Shown here one piece after another: positions 1 through 7,792 of a stretch of 46,003 bases of DNA. The notes beneath the pieces were generated by a model. That model saw only the letters and a program-made list of their open reading frames with translations, had not been told where the DNA came from and did not search any database. The translations under genes and the position numbers were made by a program. Position 1 is the stretch's first letter. Each line of letters opens with the position of its first letter. Source of the stretch: Deltaproteobacteria bacterium (GTDB taxonomy: Bacteria; Myxococcota_A; Polyangia; JAAYKL01); assembly GCA_030621515.1 (NCBI GenBank), contig JAUXHN010000008.1, positions 1-46,003 on the forward strand, read 5' to 3'.

Positions 1-1089
1 AACGCGGAAGAGGCGGGCGTGATCGCCATAATCAAGGATCTCACGGAGGTGAGCAACCTGAGATGGCAGATCGACAAACACAGGGAGTTTCACGGAATGA
101 TCGGCGCCTCCGGCGTGATGGGTGAGATCTTTGAAACCATACGAGCCGTCGGCCCCTCCAATTATGCCGTGTTGATTACCGGGGAGAGCGGCACCGGCAA
201 GGAGCTGGTCGCCGGAGCGATACACCGGGAGAGCCAGAGGAAGGCCGGCCCGTTCGTGCCGGTGAATTGCGGCGCGCTGCCTGATAACATTCTGGAAAGT
301 GAGCTCTTCGGCCACGTAAGAGGAGCTTTCACCGGCGCCATTCGCGACAAGAAGGGGCGCTTCACGCTTGCCGACGGCGGCACCATATTTCTCGACGAGA
401 TCGGAGATCTGCCCCTGAACACTCAGGCCAAATTATTGCGCGTGCTCCAGGAAAAGACGATCGAACCGGTCGGCGGTGAGAAGTCAATCCATGTCGATGT
501 CCGGGTGGTGTCCGCCACGAACAGGAATTTGCGAAAGATGGTGAAGGAGGGCGGATTCAGGGAAGACCTGTACTACAGACTGTGTGTTGTTCCCCTGGAG
601 TTGCCTCCCCTTCGAGAGCGGAAAAAGGATATCCCGTTGATCACAACCAGCGTGCTCGAAAAGGTGTGCGCGGAGACGGGCAAGGAGATCGATCGCATCG
701 ACGACGAGGCAATGCGGTTGTTGATATCCTACAACTGGCCCGGCAATGTGCGCGAGCTCATCAATTCACTTCAATTCGCCTCTGTCCGCTGTCAGGAAAA
801 CAAGATCACGGCTGATCACTTGCCGCTGGAAGTTCGAGACCCCGTCGATTTCAGCCCCACCGGGCCCGACCCGACGTATCGAAGCCGTTCGAGCGCTCCA
901 CCCGAGCCCGCATTCGGAGTTGCGGAGCAAGGGACACAAAGGAGTCGCAGGAAACTGACCCGGGAGGCAGTGGAGCACGCCCTCACCGAGACCGGCGGGA
1001 ACAAGCTGAAAGCGGCGAAACTTCTCGGCGTCGGGCGAGCCACGCTCTATCGTTTTCTCGATCAGCGAAAAGAGAATTCCGGACACTAG
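1..1089 (+). CDS. Sigma-54-dependent Fis-family transcriptional activator (5' end cut off)
   Basis: The frame is open from base 1, so the gene begins upstream of the window; the first visible residues look like the end of a PAS-type sensor domain. The AAA+ domain follows, with the Walker A motif GESGTGKE (from base 181), the sigma-54-contacting loop GAFTGA, Walker B (GGTIFLDEIGD) and the arginine-rich sensor region. The C-terminus carries a Fis-type helix-turn-helix (about the last 45 residues, TGGNKLKAAKLLGVGRATLY). Such proteins hydrolyse ATP to open promoters bound by RNA polymerase-sigma-54. It sits directly upstream of a TGAGACA cluster and a -24/-12 promoter, so I infer that it controls the operon starting at 1271 and probably the similar promoters at 11.3-11.5 kb and 16.4-16.6 kb. 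The signal sensed cannot be told because the N-terminus is missing. Confidence 0.95.
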   Translation, partial: NAEEAGVIAIIKDLTEVSNLRWQIDKHREFHGMIGASGVMGEIFETIRAVGPSNYAVLITGESGTGKELVAGAIHRESQRKAGPFVPVNCGALPDNILESELFGHVRGAFTGAIRDKKGRFTLADGGTIFLDEIGDLPLNTQAKLLRVLQEKTIEPVGGEKSIHVDVRVVSATNRNLRKMVKEGGFREDLYYRLCVVPLELPPLRERKKDIPLITTSVLEKVCAETGKEIDRIDDEAMRLLISYNWPGNVRELINSLQFASVRCQENKITADHLPLEVRDPVDFSPTGPDPTYRSRSSAPPEPAFGVAEQGTQRSRRKLTREAVEHALTETGGNKLKAAKLLGVGRATLYRFLDQRKENSGH

Positions 1090-1097
1090 CCCCCAAG

Positions 1098-1130
1098 TGA
1101 GACACTTGGTTGAGACAGTCTTGTGAGACA
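1098..1130. promoter_or_regulatory. Three direct repeats of TGAGACA, candidate enhancer for the sigma-54 activator
   Basis: TGAGACA occurs at 1098, 1111 and 1124, that is three copies in the same orientation exactly 13 bases apart. The last copy lies about 72 bases upstream of a -24/-12 promoter, a normal distance for a bacterial enhancer. The same half-site clusters at 11376-11427 and 16490-16508, also beside -24/-12 promoters. Binding by the activator at 1-1089 is an inference from proximity and co-occurrence. Confidence 0.7.
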
Positions 1131-1202
1131 GATGTCCCCCGATCCCGCGCAAACCTTTTCGGATCTTCGCTTCGGCTTTGCCGATCCGCACATCGAAAAA
1201 CA

Positions 1203-1218
1203 TGGCACGCCATTCGCA
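1203..1218 (+). promoter_or_regulatory. Sigma-54 (-24/-12) promoter of the desulfoferrodoxin operon
   Basis: The sequence TGGCACGCCATTCGCA has the invariant GG (1204-1205) and GC (1216-1217) separated by ten bases, with a perfect TGGCACG -24 block; the -12 block is TCGC rather than TTGC. It lies 53 bases before the GTG start of the first gene of the operon. Confidence 0.7.
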
Positions 1219-1270
1219 ATGCATCCTGGCGACCGGCGATGAACGGAACTTTCAGGAAGGTAACAAGACA

Positions 1271-1477
1271 GTGACTGAACCTTTTAATGAAAACCTCTTG
1301 AAAACAATCCGATTGACCCGGGAAATGCTGGCCCTTGCCGATGAGGGAGATCGGGATCGAAACGACGATTCCTGTGGAATCATCTACGGAATACTGAGGG
1401 ATTCGGCCTATCGATTGAGAAAACTCGTCGAAACGGAGTGCGAGAAACACAAGACGTCGGGCAAGTGGGACGCATAG
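1271..1477 (+). CDS. Small conserved-looking protein leading the desulfoferrodoxin operon (68 aa)
   Basis: I chose the GTG at 1271 because an AGGAAGG ribosome site precedes it by about nine bases and because the sigma-54 promoter would lie inside the longer frame that starts at 1178. The product is 68 residues, soluble, charged and probably helical, with a central DSCGIIYGILRDSAYRLRKL stretch and two cysteines. No signal peptide or membrane segment is visible. I do not recognise a named family. As first gene of an operon for oxygen and superoxide defence under sigma-54 control, it may be a partner or regulator of the iron proteins that follow, but nothing in the sequence proves this. Confidence 0.72.
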   Translation: MTEPFNENLLKTIRLTREMLALADEGDRDRNDDSCGIIYGILRDSAYRLRKLVETECEKHKTSGKWDA

Positions 1478-1558
1478 GCCAATTGTAAAAAAAACAAGGA
1501 AATAATACTCTCAGGCTGCTCACCAGAAAAACCGGGGAATAAATCAAGGAGGGACAAG

Positions 1559-1945
1559 ATGGGTACCAAAAGACTGCAAGTGTTCAAGTGTGAATTGTGC
1601 GGCAATATCGTGGAGGCGATCCACGAGGGCGGCGGGAGTCTCGTGTGCTGCGGTCAGCCCATGAAACTCTACGGGGAGAATACCGTGGACGCGGCTGTGG
1701 AGAAGCACGTGCCCGTAGTCGAGAAGATCGACGGTGGGTACAAGGTCAAGGTGGGTGACGTGGCTCATCCCATGGGGGATGAACACTACACCGAGTGGAT
1801 CGAGATCGTCGCGGGCGGCAAAGCTTATCGCGAGTTTCTCGAGCCGGGCAGCGTGCCGGAGGCGACTTTCCTCATCGACGCCTCGGAGGTGGTCGTTCGC
1901 GCGTACTGCAACCTTCACGGGCTCTGGAAGAGTGGCGACAAATGA
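1559..1945 (+). CDS. dfx: Desulfoferrodoxin (2Fe superoxide reductase)
   Basis: This 128-aa protein reduces superoxide to hydrogen peroxide in the cytoplasm of anaerobes, normally with electrons from rubredoxin. The N-terminal desulforedoxin-like domain has the Fe(Cys)4 ligands C11, C14, C30 and C31. The catalytic neelaredoxin domain has the EKHVP motif (E48-K49-H50) and the other expected iron ligands H70, H76, C117 and H120, so both centres are complete. A strong AAGGAGGG site precedes the ATG. The stop overlaps the start of the next gene (ATGA at 1942-1945), showing translational coupling with the ferritin-like gene. Rubredoxin, its likely electron donor, is encoded at 18226. Confidence 0.97.
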   Translation: MGTKRLQVFKCELCGNIVEAIHEGGGSLVCCGQPMKLYGENTVDAAVEKHVPVVEKIDGGYKVKVGDVAHPMGDEHYTEWIEIVAGGKAYREFLEPGSVPEATFLIDASEVVVRAYCNLHGLWKSGDK

Positions 1946-2430
1946 GTCCCGCATTCAATGCCGAAGAAGTCCTGGAGATCGCTGTTCAGATCGAGAAGAT
2001 CGGCGCTGCGTTCTACCGCCGGGCGGCCCAGATCGTGAAAGACCCGGCCGAAAAAAAGATGCTCGAAGATCTCGCCGTCATGGAGGATGGCCATGAAATC
2101 GGATTTGAGAACATGCGGGCGGATCCGGACATCCTGTCCCTGCTGATCGGGGATCCCGAGGGCGAAGCCGCGCTTTACCTGAGAGCGTTCGCGAGCGGCA
2201 ATGTCTTTCCCAGGGATGTGAACTCCGCCTTTGATCTCGCCGACAACGTCACTATCGAGGTGATTCTGACCAAGGCGATAAAAATGGAGCTCGAATCGAT
2301 TGCCTTCTATCAGGGCATCAAGGATTCGATGTCGAAGGAGCTCGGCAGAGAAAAAGTCGATGCCATCATCCGCGAGGAGAGGCAGCACGTCACCATACTG
2401 AGCGAGAAGCTCGCCGCTGTGCTCTCCTGA
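1942..2430 (+). CDS. Ferritin-like (rubrerythrin-superfamily) diiron protein without rubredoxin domain
   Basis: The start ATG overlaps the dfx stop codon, which fixes this start over the longer upstream frame. The 162-aa product is a four-helix bundle of rubrerythrin type: helix 1 has an E-K-x-x-x-x-x-Y pattern, helix 2 a typical ExxH (MEDGHE), helix 3 an acidic MELESIAFY and helix 4 EERQH. These are the diiron ligand positions of the family. It lacks the C-terminal rubredoxin-like Cys4 domain, so an external electron donor is needed. Probable role: peroxide reduction or iron handling with superoxide reductase. It is one of several related proteins in the window (see 11565, 15862, 16622 and 18474). 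Confidence 0.88.
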   Translation: MSPAFNAEEVLEIAVQIEKIGAAFYRRAAQIVKDPAEKKMLEDLAVMEDGHEIGFENMRADPDILSLLIGDPEGEAALYLRAFASGNVFPRDVNSAFDLADNVTIEVILTKAIKMELESIAFYQGIKDSMSKELGREKVDAIIREERQHVTILSEKLAAVLS

Positions 2431-2476
2431 GGGAAAACGATAACTCAATCAAGATAGTCGAAAAATGAGGAGAACC

Positions 2477-3052
2477 ATGCCAAGTGTAAAAGGTACCCAG
2501 ACAGAGAAAAACCTGCTCACCGCGTTTGCGGGCGAGTCCCAGGCGCGCAACCGCTACACGTTCTTTGCCAGCAAGGCCAAAAAGGACGGCTACGTGCAGA
2601 TAGCGTCGATTTTTGCCGAGACCGCCGACCAGGAGAAGGAGCACGCCAAGCGGCTCTTCAAGTTCCTCGAGGGCGGCGAGTTGGAAATCACCGCGGGCTT
2701 TCCGGCCGGGGTTATCGGCACCACTTTCGAGAACCTGATAGAATCAGCGGCCGGGGAAAACTTCGAGCACACCGAGATGTATCCCGGATTTGCCAAGGTG
2801 GCCCGGGAGGAGGGCCTCGACGTCATAGCCGCAGTATTCGAAGCGATCGCCGTGGCCGAAAAACAGCATGAAAAACGCTACAAAGATCTCGCACAGAATA
2901 TCGAGGCGGGCCGGGTCTTCAAACGAGACGGCAAGGTATTCTGGATTTGTCGTAACTGCGGTTACCTGCACGAGGGAACCGAGGCGCCCGAAACCTGTCC
3001 GGCTTGTGTGCATCCCCAGGCTCACTTCGAGGTTCTGGGAGAGAACTGGTAA
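2477..3052 (+). CDS. rbr: Rubrerythrin (peroxidase, ferritin-like plus rubredoxin-like domain)
   Basis: I prefer the ATG at 2477, preceded by GAGGAGA, to the in-frame ATG at 2465. The 191-aa product is a classical rubrerythrin. Its diiron bundle has the AFAGESQARNRY, ADQEKEHAKR and AVAEKQHEKRY signatures. A C-terminal rubredoxin-like domain follows with two CxxC pairs (CRNC and CPAC). Rubrerythrins reduce hydrogen peroxide in the cytoplasm of anaerobes and take electrons from rubredoxin or flavoproteins. Following desulfoferrodoxin in the same operon, it would remove the peroxide that superoxide reductase makes. The gap from the previous gene is 46 bases and no terminator is visible. Confidence 0.96.
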   Translation: MPSVKGTQTEKNLLTAFAGESQARNRYTFFASKAKKDGYVQIASIFAETADQEKEHAKRLFKFLEGGELEITAGFPAGVIGTTFENLIESAAGENFEHTEMYPGFAKVAREEGLDVIAAVFEAIAVAEKQHEKRYKDLAQNIEAGRVFKRDGKVFWICRNCGYLHEGTEAPETCPACVHPQAHFEVLGENW

Positions 3053-3060
3053 AAAAGAAG

Positions 3061-4512
3061 ATGGAGATCTCGGCGAAAACGAAAATAAACGACCTTCTCA
3101 AGGCACACCCGTTCCTGGAGGATTTCCTCGTACAGTACAATCCGAAGTTCAAGCTACTGGGGAAAAGGGCGATGCGGGCCATAGTCGGACGAGTGGCCAA
3201 CCTGAAGCTGGTCGCCTCGATCGGCGATGTCGACCTCGCAACGTTCCTGGGTGATATTTCAAAGGAAATCGAGCGCAAGACAGGAAAGACGGTAGCCGTC
3301 GGCGATCTCGATCTGGATGACTCGTTCAGCAAAACTGAGCGCATGGCGTTGCTCAAGCAGGTCATCAAAGATCTTCATGACGGCGGCGACCTCGATGAAG
3401 CAAAGGAGAAGTTCGCCCTGGCGGTAGGGGACGTCAATACTTCCGAGATCGCGCAGATGGAGGAACAGTTGATCCGCGAAGGCCTGGCGGTAGAGGAGGT
3501 TCAGCGGCTCTGCGATGTGCACGTGGGAGCGTTCAGCCAGATGCTCGATGAGCACGACGATTTGAAGATGCCTTCGGGGCACCCGGTGCATACCTACATG
3601 GAGGACAACCGGCGCATAGAGACGCTATTGGACGAGTTGAACAAGCACGCTCGAAAAATCGAAAGCGACGAAGGCTTGATGGATGAAATCGGTCGCACCA
3701 TAGAAGCGCTTGGAGGCATCGATAACCACTATGCGCGAAAGGAAAACCAGCTCTTTCCACTTCTCGAGAAACACGGGGTAACCGCGCCGCCAAAAGTGAT
3801 GTGGGGGATTCACGATGAGATACGAGGCTCTCTGAAAAAAGTGCGTCAGGCCCTGGACAAGAGAGATGCGCAAGCGCTCCCCCAGGCTGCTGCCGAGTTA
3901 TCGCGCACTGCGGCCGAGATGATCTACAAGGAAGAGAAGGTGCTCTTCCCGCTGTCTTTTGAAACGTTGACCGAAAAGGATTGGCAGGAAGTAAGGCGCG
4001 GTGAGGACGAGCTTGGATATGCCTTCGCAAGACCGGGGAGCGACTGGCCGGAGACATCCGATGAGGCCGGTGAGGTCGTTCTTCCAGCCGGCGTCGGGTC
4101 GCTGCTCTCTCTCGATACAGGGGCGCTTTCACTGGAGCAGGTCAACCTGATGCTGACACACCTTCCGCTGGACATCTCTTTCGTCGATGAAAACGACGAG
4201 GTTCGTTACTACTCGGGAGGCGAGCGCCACTTTCCACGCAGCCCTGCAGTTATCGGGCGCAAGGTGCAAAACTGCCACCCGCCGGGGAGCGTACATATCG
4301 TTGAACGCATCTTGAACGAGTTCAAGGCAGGAAAAAAGAATACCGCCGAGTTCTGGATTCAGCTTCACGGAAAATTTCTGCACATCAGGTACTTTGCGCT
4401 GAGAGACACCGATGGCACCTATCGCGGTTGCCTGGAGGCAGGGCAAGACATCACTGAAATTCGCAGGCTCGAAGGCGAGCAACGCTTGCTAAACTGGGAC
4501 GAGAAAAACTAG
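3061..4512 (+). CDS. DUF1858-DUF438-hemerythrin-PAS protein, probable O2/NO sensor or binder
   Basis: The ATG at 3061 lies eight bases after the rubrerythrin stop, with AAGAAG just before it. The 483-aa protein is modular. An N-terminal DUF1858-like segment (about residues 1-65) is followed by a DUF438-like region (about 90-150). A hemerythrin HHE domain follows, with the ligand-rich motifs HPVHTYMEDN, NHYARKENQLFP, WGIHDEIRG and YKEEKVLFP. A C-terminal PAS-like domain (about 360-475) ends in EAGQDITEIRR. Hemerythrin binds O2 or NO at a diiron site and PAS domains sense redox state or ligands, so a sensing or scavenging role fits this stress operon. No output domain such as a kinase is present. 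It is the last gene of the operon. Confidence 0.9.
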   Translation: MEISAKTKINDLLKAHPFLEDFLVQYNPKFKLLGKRAMRAIVGRVANLKLVASIGDVDLATFLGDISKEIERKTGKTVAVGDLDLDDSFSKTERMALLKQVIKDLHDGGDLDEAKEKFALAVGDVNTSEIAQMEEQLIREGLAVEEVQRLCDVHVGAFSQMLDEHDDLKMPSGHPVHTYMEDNRRIETLLDELNKHARKIESDEGLMDEIGRTIEALGGIDNHYARKENQLFPLLEKHGVTAPPKVMWGIHDEIRGSLKKVRQALDKRDAQALPQAAAELSRTAAEMIYKEEKVLFPLSFETLTEKDWQEVRRGEDELGYAFARPGSDWPETSDEAGEVVLPAGVGSLLSLDTGALSLEQVNLMLTHLPLDISFVDENDEVRYYSGGERHFPRSPAVIGRKVQNCHPPGSVHIVERILNEFKAGKKNTAEFWIQLHGKFLHIRYFALRDTDGTYRGCLEAGQDITEIRRLEGEQRLLNWDEKN

Positions 4513-4641
4513 ATTCTAGAAGTGGAAGAGATTGTATCAAGTTAGTTGAAGTTTATCAGGGTGGGGGTTATCCCTGCAAGACGCCTTATCCGTCCTATAT
4601 TTGTCACCATGATCAGTTTGGACTAGATTTACTCCAAGGGT

Positions 4642-5757
4642 ATGAATGGGCAAACCAAAACGCTGGATAAGTTGCTTCCTCAAATCCGAGAGTTGATCAC
4701 CGCGGCGCGGAACGCAGCCGCGCGCACCGTAAATACACTTCAGGTGATCACGAATTTCGAGGTAGGGCGAATTATCGTTGAGCACGAGCAGGAAGGGGAA
4801 AAGAAGGCTCTCTACGGAAAAGCACTGATGAAGCAGCTTGCCATCTCTTTGACGGAGGAATTCGGCAAGGGATTTTCCAAGAGTAATCTCGAGTATATGC
4901 GCCGTTTCTATCTGGTGTACCGGGATCGAAGCCCTCAGATTGCCCAAACAGTGTTTGGGCAATTGGTCCAGTCCGGAAAAACCCAGACACCGTCTGGGCA
5001 ATCGGCCGCTATTCGGAAAACGCAGTCAGTGTCTGCGCAGTCAAAGTTACATTTCACCTTGAGCTGGTCGCACTACCTGTTTCTGATGGGGATCAAGGAT
5101 GAAGCAGAACGCAGCTTTTACGAAATCGAAGCAACGACCCAAGAATGGTCGCTGCGAGAGTTGCGACGGCAATTCGACAGCAGCCTCTATGAACGCCTGG
5201 CGCTGAGCCGAGACAAGGTCGCCATTCACGATCTCTCCGAGGAGGGGCAAATCGTCACCAAGCCAGAGCAGATCATGAAGGAACCCTACGTCCTGGAGTT
5301 TTTGGGGTTGCGCGAAGAGACGCGCTATTCCGAGCGAGAGCTGGAGACCGCGATCATCGACAAGCTGGAGCATTTCCTGTTGGAGTTGGGCAAGGGATTT
5401 TTGTTCGAAGCTCGCCAGAAGCGCTTCACCTTTGAGGAGGAGCATTTCTTCGTCGACTTGGTTTTCTATAACCGCCTGCTCAGCTGTTATGTTCTGATTG
5501 ATCTCAAAATTGGCGAGCTGACACATCAAGACCTCGGTCAGATGCAAATGTACGTGAATTATTATGATCGTTTCATGAAGCGCGATAACGAGCACCCAAC
5601 AGTAGGCATTATCCTGTGCCGAAAGAAAAAAGACGCCCTGGTTGAGATCACTCTCCCCGACAGCAACATCTATGCTTCCGAGTACCAGCTCTACCTACCC
5701 ACCAAAGAAGAACTACGGCAAAAGCTGATCGACTGGGCCGAGGAGGTGGAGAGATGA
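4642..5757 (+). CDS. DUF1016 (YhcG-type) PDDEXK-like nuclease-family protein
   Basis: The 371-aa product has the N-terminal DUF1016 helical domain (EVGRIIVEHEQ, FGKGFSKSNLEYMRRFY, LSWSHY) and the C-terminal nuclease-like fold, with FVDLVFYNR and LIDLKIG as the D...(D/E)xK catalytic core. YhcG proteins are found as single genes or near restriction, toxin or defence loci, and their cellular role is unclear. Here the gene stands alone, between a sigma-54 stress operon and a convergent cytochrome operon, with no methylase or helicase partner. A variable linker (about residues 100-133) is made of a tandem 13-aa repeat, described separately. It may have been acquired horizontally. The 129 bases upstream hold no recognisable promoter. 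Confidence 0.9.
   Translation: MNGQTKTLDKLLPQIRELITAARNAAARTVNTLQVITNFEVGRIIVEHEQEGEKKALYGKALMKQLAISLTEEFGKGFSKSNLEYMRRFYLVYRDRSPQIAQTVFGQLVQSGKTQTPSGQSAAIRKTQSVSAQSKLHFTLSWSHYLFLMGIKDEAERSFYEIEATTQEWSLRELRRQFDSSLYERLALSRDKVAIHDLSEEGQIVTKPEQIMKEPYVLEFLGLREETRYSERELETAIIDKLEHFLLELGKGFLFEARQKRFTFEEEHFFVDLVFYNRLLSCYVLIDLKIGELTHQDLGQMQMYVNYYDRFMKRDNEHPTVGIILCRKKKDALVEITLPDSNIYASEYQLYLPTKEELRQKLIDWAEEVER
4939..5037. repeat. Tandem 39-bp palindromic repeat inside the DUF1016 gene
   Basis: Three units start at 4943, 4982 and 5021, 39 bases apart, each able to form a hairpin. The first is a perfect 12-bp inverted repeat with a one-base centre (4939-4963); the second has arms CCCAGAC/GTCTGGG; the third has CGCAG/CTGCG arms. 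They encode 13-aa units beginning QTVFGQ, QTPSGQ and QSVSAQ, in the linker between the two domains of the protein. Confidence 0.75.
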
Positions 5758-5805
5758 GATCCCAGAAGAAAATAGAAGAAGCAGACTGACCACAATGTAA
5801 CCTCA

Positions 5806-7224
5806 CTATGGCCGGCCGGTGAGGTGCTTCACGTCATCCCACGCTTCGGGCAGCGGCTTGATCTTGGCGCTGGTGAGATTTTTTCCGCCCGAACCCGGAA
5901 CGTAGACCGGTGATCCGTGGCCATTTTTCTCGACCTCTTCCGCCAGTCTGATGAAGTGCTGGTAAGTTTTCTTGAGTTCGTAGAACCCGTGCCACCAGGA
6001 GTAATCCGGTCCCATCATGGCCGAGCCCATTCGCGCTCGCCGTCCTTCGTGGTGCCAGTACTCATAGTATACCCACTCGATCTCCTCGTCGAAGACCGGC
6101 CACTTTGTCAGCAAGTCCTTTTCATAAAGCTCATCCATGCGCGTCTTGACGGGCTTGAAGTAGTTTTCGTTGTAGTTCTCGATAGCCTTGTCATAGCGCG
6201 CCAGATAGTTTTCAGACCAGCGGCGTGAGTGGCACTGGCGGCAGACGGTGATCATGTTTTCTCTTTCCTTGTCGCCGTCCCTGTCCTTGTTCAGAATCGT
6301 CAGGGGAGCCTGGCTCTCCCACTTGAGCCGGCCGGAAAGCTCGTGCGATGTGGCGAGCGGGCCGATGCCGGACATGTGACAGACTGCGCATGTCGGCGCG
6401 GTGAAGTCCGATCCCGGCTCCCAGATATCCGGCGCCACGTCAAACTTCCACTCGCTGTTCTCGGCCAGGTAACGCTTGCCGTGTTTGGACTCGAAGTAAA
6501 TCTCGTTCTGCGGATGATCCGGTCCCATGTGGCATTGACCGCAAGTCTCGGGCTTGCGCGCCTCGGCGATGGAGAAGCGGTGCGTGGTGTGGCAAGTAGT
6601 GCACGTGCCGAGAGAACCATCCGGGTTCTTGCGTCCGCAACCCTCGTTGGGCCAGTTGAGATCAGTCAGCTTGCCGTCCGAGATGTCCGAGCCGTGGCAA
6701 CCGTAGCAGCCAACGGCCCGTTCCACATCGTTTGTCATACCCTTGAGCCAGGGGTCTTGTATCTTGTCTGCAGTGATATGCCACGTGCGAGCATGTTTCG
6801 ATTTCTTGAATTGATCGGCCTCTTGAGGATGACACCTCGCGCAGTCTTCAGGGGTGACGATGGGAGTGATCTTCACGTCGTCATACTTCTCGGTTCCCGG
6901 GCAGTCGATGGCGTCCTTGTCAGTGATCAGGGCCTTGTGGCAGTCGAGGCAAGTGACATTGGACCGGGCGTGCAGGGAGTGAGACCAGTCACGCACTTTG
7001 CCCTGTTCTTCCTTGGCGTGGCAAGCGATGCACTCGCGCTCCAGGTCGGTGAGGCCGCGCACCACCTTGATCTCCTTTGCAAGTTGAGGCGCAGCTCCGA
7101 GTGCGGATCCAGCGGTAGCCCTGGGTTGTTTTTTTACTTCTTTTTCAAACGCTATGAGCAGCCCAACGACCACCGTGGCGGCGACGAATCCGGCCAGAGT
7201 CATGAGGAACAGTTTACTTTTCAT
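5806..7224 (-). CDS. Octahaem cytochrome c of the hydroxylamine oxidoreductase-like family
   Basis: The 472-aa protein has an N-terminal hydrophobic segment (about residues 4-26) for export or anchoring and eight CxxCH haem sites in order: CIACH, CLDCH, CARCH, CYGCH, CTTCH, CGQCH, CAVCH and CRQCH. The region after haem 8, ending in GSAMMGPDYSWWHGFYELKK, is typical of HAO-like octahaem proteins. It overlaps by 11 bases the gene for an NrfH-like quinol-oxidising cytochrome. By analogy with the HAO-like/NapC-like pairs of Campylobacterota, I infer a periplasmic reductase of nitrite and/or hydroxylamine rather than an oxidase. Whether the tyrosine that cross-links the P460 haem in true HAO is present cannot be judged without an alignment. 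It is the last gene of a seven-gene minus-strand array. Confidence 0.88.
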   Translation of the reverse strand: MKSKLFLMTLAGFVAATVVVGLLIAFEKEVKKQPRATAGSALGAAPQLAKEIKVVRGLTDLERECIACHAKEEQGKVRDWSHSLHARSNVTCLDCHKALITDKDAIDCPGTEKYDDVKITPIVTPEDCARCHPQEADQFKKSKHARTWHITADKIQDPWLKGMTNDVERAVGCYGCHGSDISDGKLTDLNWPNEGCGRKNPDGSLGTCTTCHTTHRFSIAEARKPETCGQCHMGPDHPQNEIYFESKHGKRYLAENSEWKFDVAPDIWEPGSDFTAPTCAVCHMSGIGPLATSHELSGRLKWESQAPLTILNKDRDGDKERENMITVCRQCHSRRWSENYLARYDKAIENYNENYFKPVKTRMDELYEKDLLTKWPVFDEEIEWVYYEYWHHEGRRARMGSAMMGPDYSWWHGFYELKKTYQHFIRLAEEVEKNGHGSPVYVPGSGGKNLTSAKIKPLPEAWDDVKHLTGRP

Positions 7225-7792
7225 TTTTCATCTCCCTTGAAGCGGCCGCCCCTCTTTCGTCAAATAGATAACGATGGAACTCGCCGTGGAACTCGTCCTT
7301 GTGGCAATCTACGCACTTCCTTTTTCCATCCATGCGCTGGTACGCCCGGTGGGCGATAATCATTTTGATCGACCCGCCACTCGGAGTGAGATTGTCGTGG
7401 CATCTTCTGCACGCGCTGTCGTCAGAGTGCTCGCGGGCGCTCTCTTTTAGCGCCTCCCAATCCATCTCATATGGATCCGCCTCCCCAAAAAGATGGGCCC
7501 AGATGTCTGTCATGCCGTCACGGGTTTTGGTGCGAATCATGGGAAGAATGTCGGGTTCGATGTGGCAGTCCGAGCACTTCGCTACTACGCCGTGTTCGTT
7601 TTGATAGTGTGGGGACTTCATCCAGCCCTGCTCGGCGACGAGCTGCATCTCATGACAGGAGATGCAAAACTCCGTGGTCGACGTGAGAACTATTGTTTGA
7701 CCAAAGGCCATAAGCCCCAGCGCCCCGCCAAGCGCTCCAAGGGCGAGAAGCCTGAACGTCTTTGTCTTCAGAAAGGAAAGTACCTTGCCCAA
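7214..7792 (-). CDS. NrfH/NapC-family tetrahaem cytochrome c, membrane quinol dehydrogenase
   Basis: The 192-aa protein has one N-terminal membrane anchor (about residues 12-35) and four haem motifs (CISCH, CSDCH, CRRCH, CVDCH). The typical NrfH/NapC stretch SPHYQNEHGVVAKCSDCH lies between haems 1 and 2. Such proteins take electrons from menaquinol and pass them to a periplasmic multihaem partner, here the octahaem protein whose gene overlaps its 3' end. The start is a TTG directly after the cysE stop codon, with a GGAGG about ten bases upstream, so translation is coupled. The last residues (MKNEK) are encoded in the overlap. Confidence 0.93.
   Translation of the reverse strand: MGKVLSFLKTKTFRLLALGALGGALGLMAFGQTIVLTSTTEFCISCHEMQLVAEQGWMKSPHYQNEHGVVAKCSDCHIEPDILPMIRTKTRDGMTDIWAHLFGEADPYEMDWEALKESAREHSDDSACRRCHDNLTPSGGSIKMIIAHRAYQRMDGKRKCVDCHKDEFHGEFHRYLFDERGAAASREMKNEK

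Noticed and set aside
1178-1270. Longer version of the 68-aa protein starting at 1178
   Set aside because: The sigma-54 promoter lies inside this stretch, so it cannot be translated from that transcript, and the GTG at 1271 has the ribosome site.
5800-5825. Inverted repeat ACCTCAC/GTGAGGT with GGCCGGCC at the end of the octahaem gene as a terminator
   Set aside because: It overlaps the stop codon and coding end and lacks a T-run on the minus-strand side, so termination is not supported.
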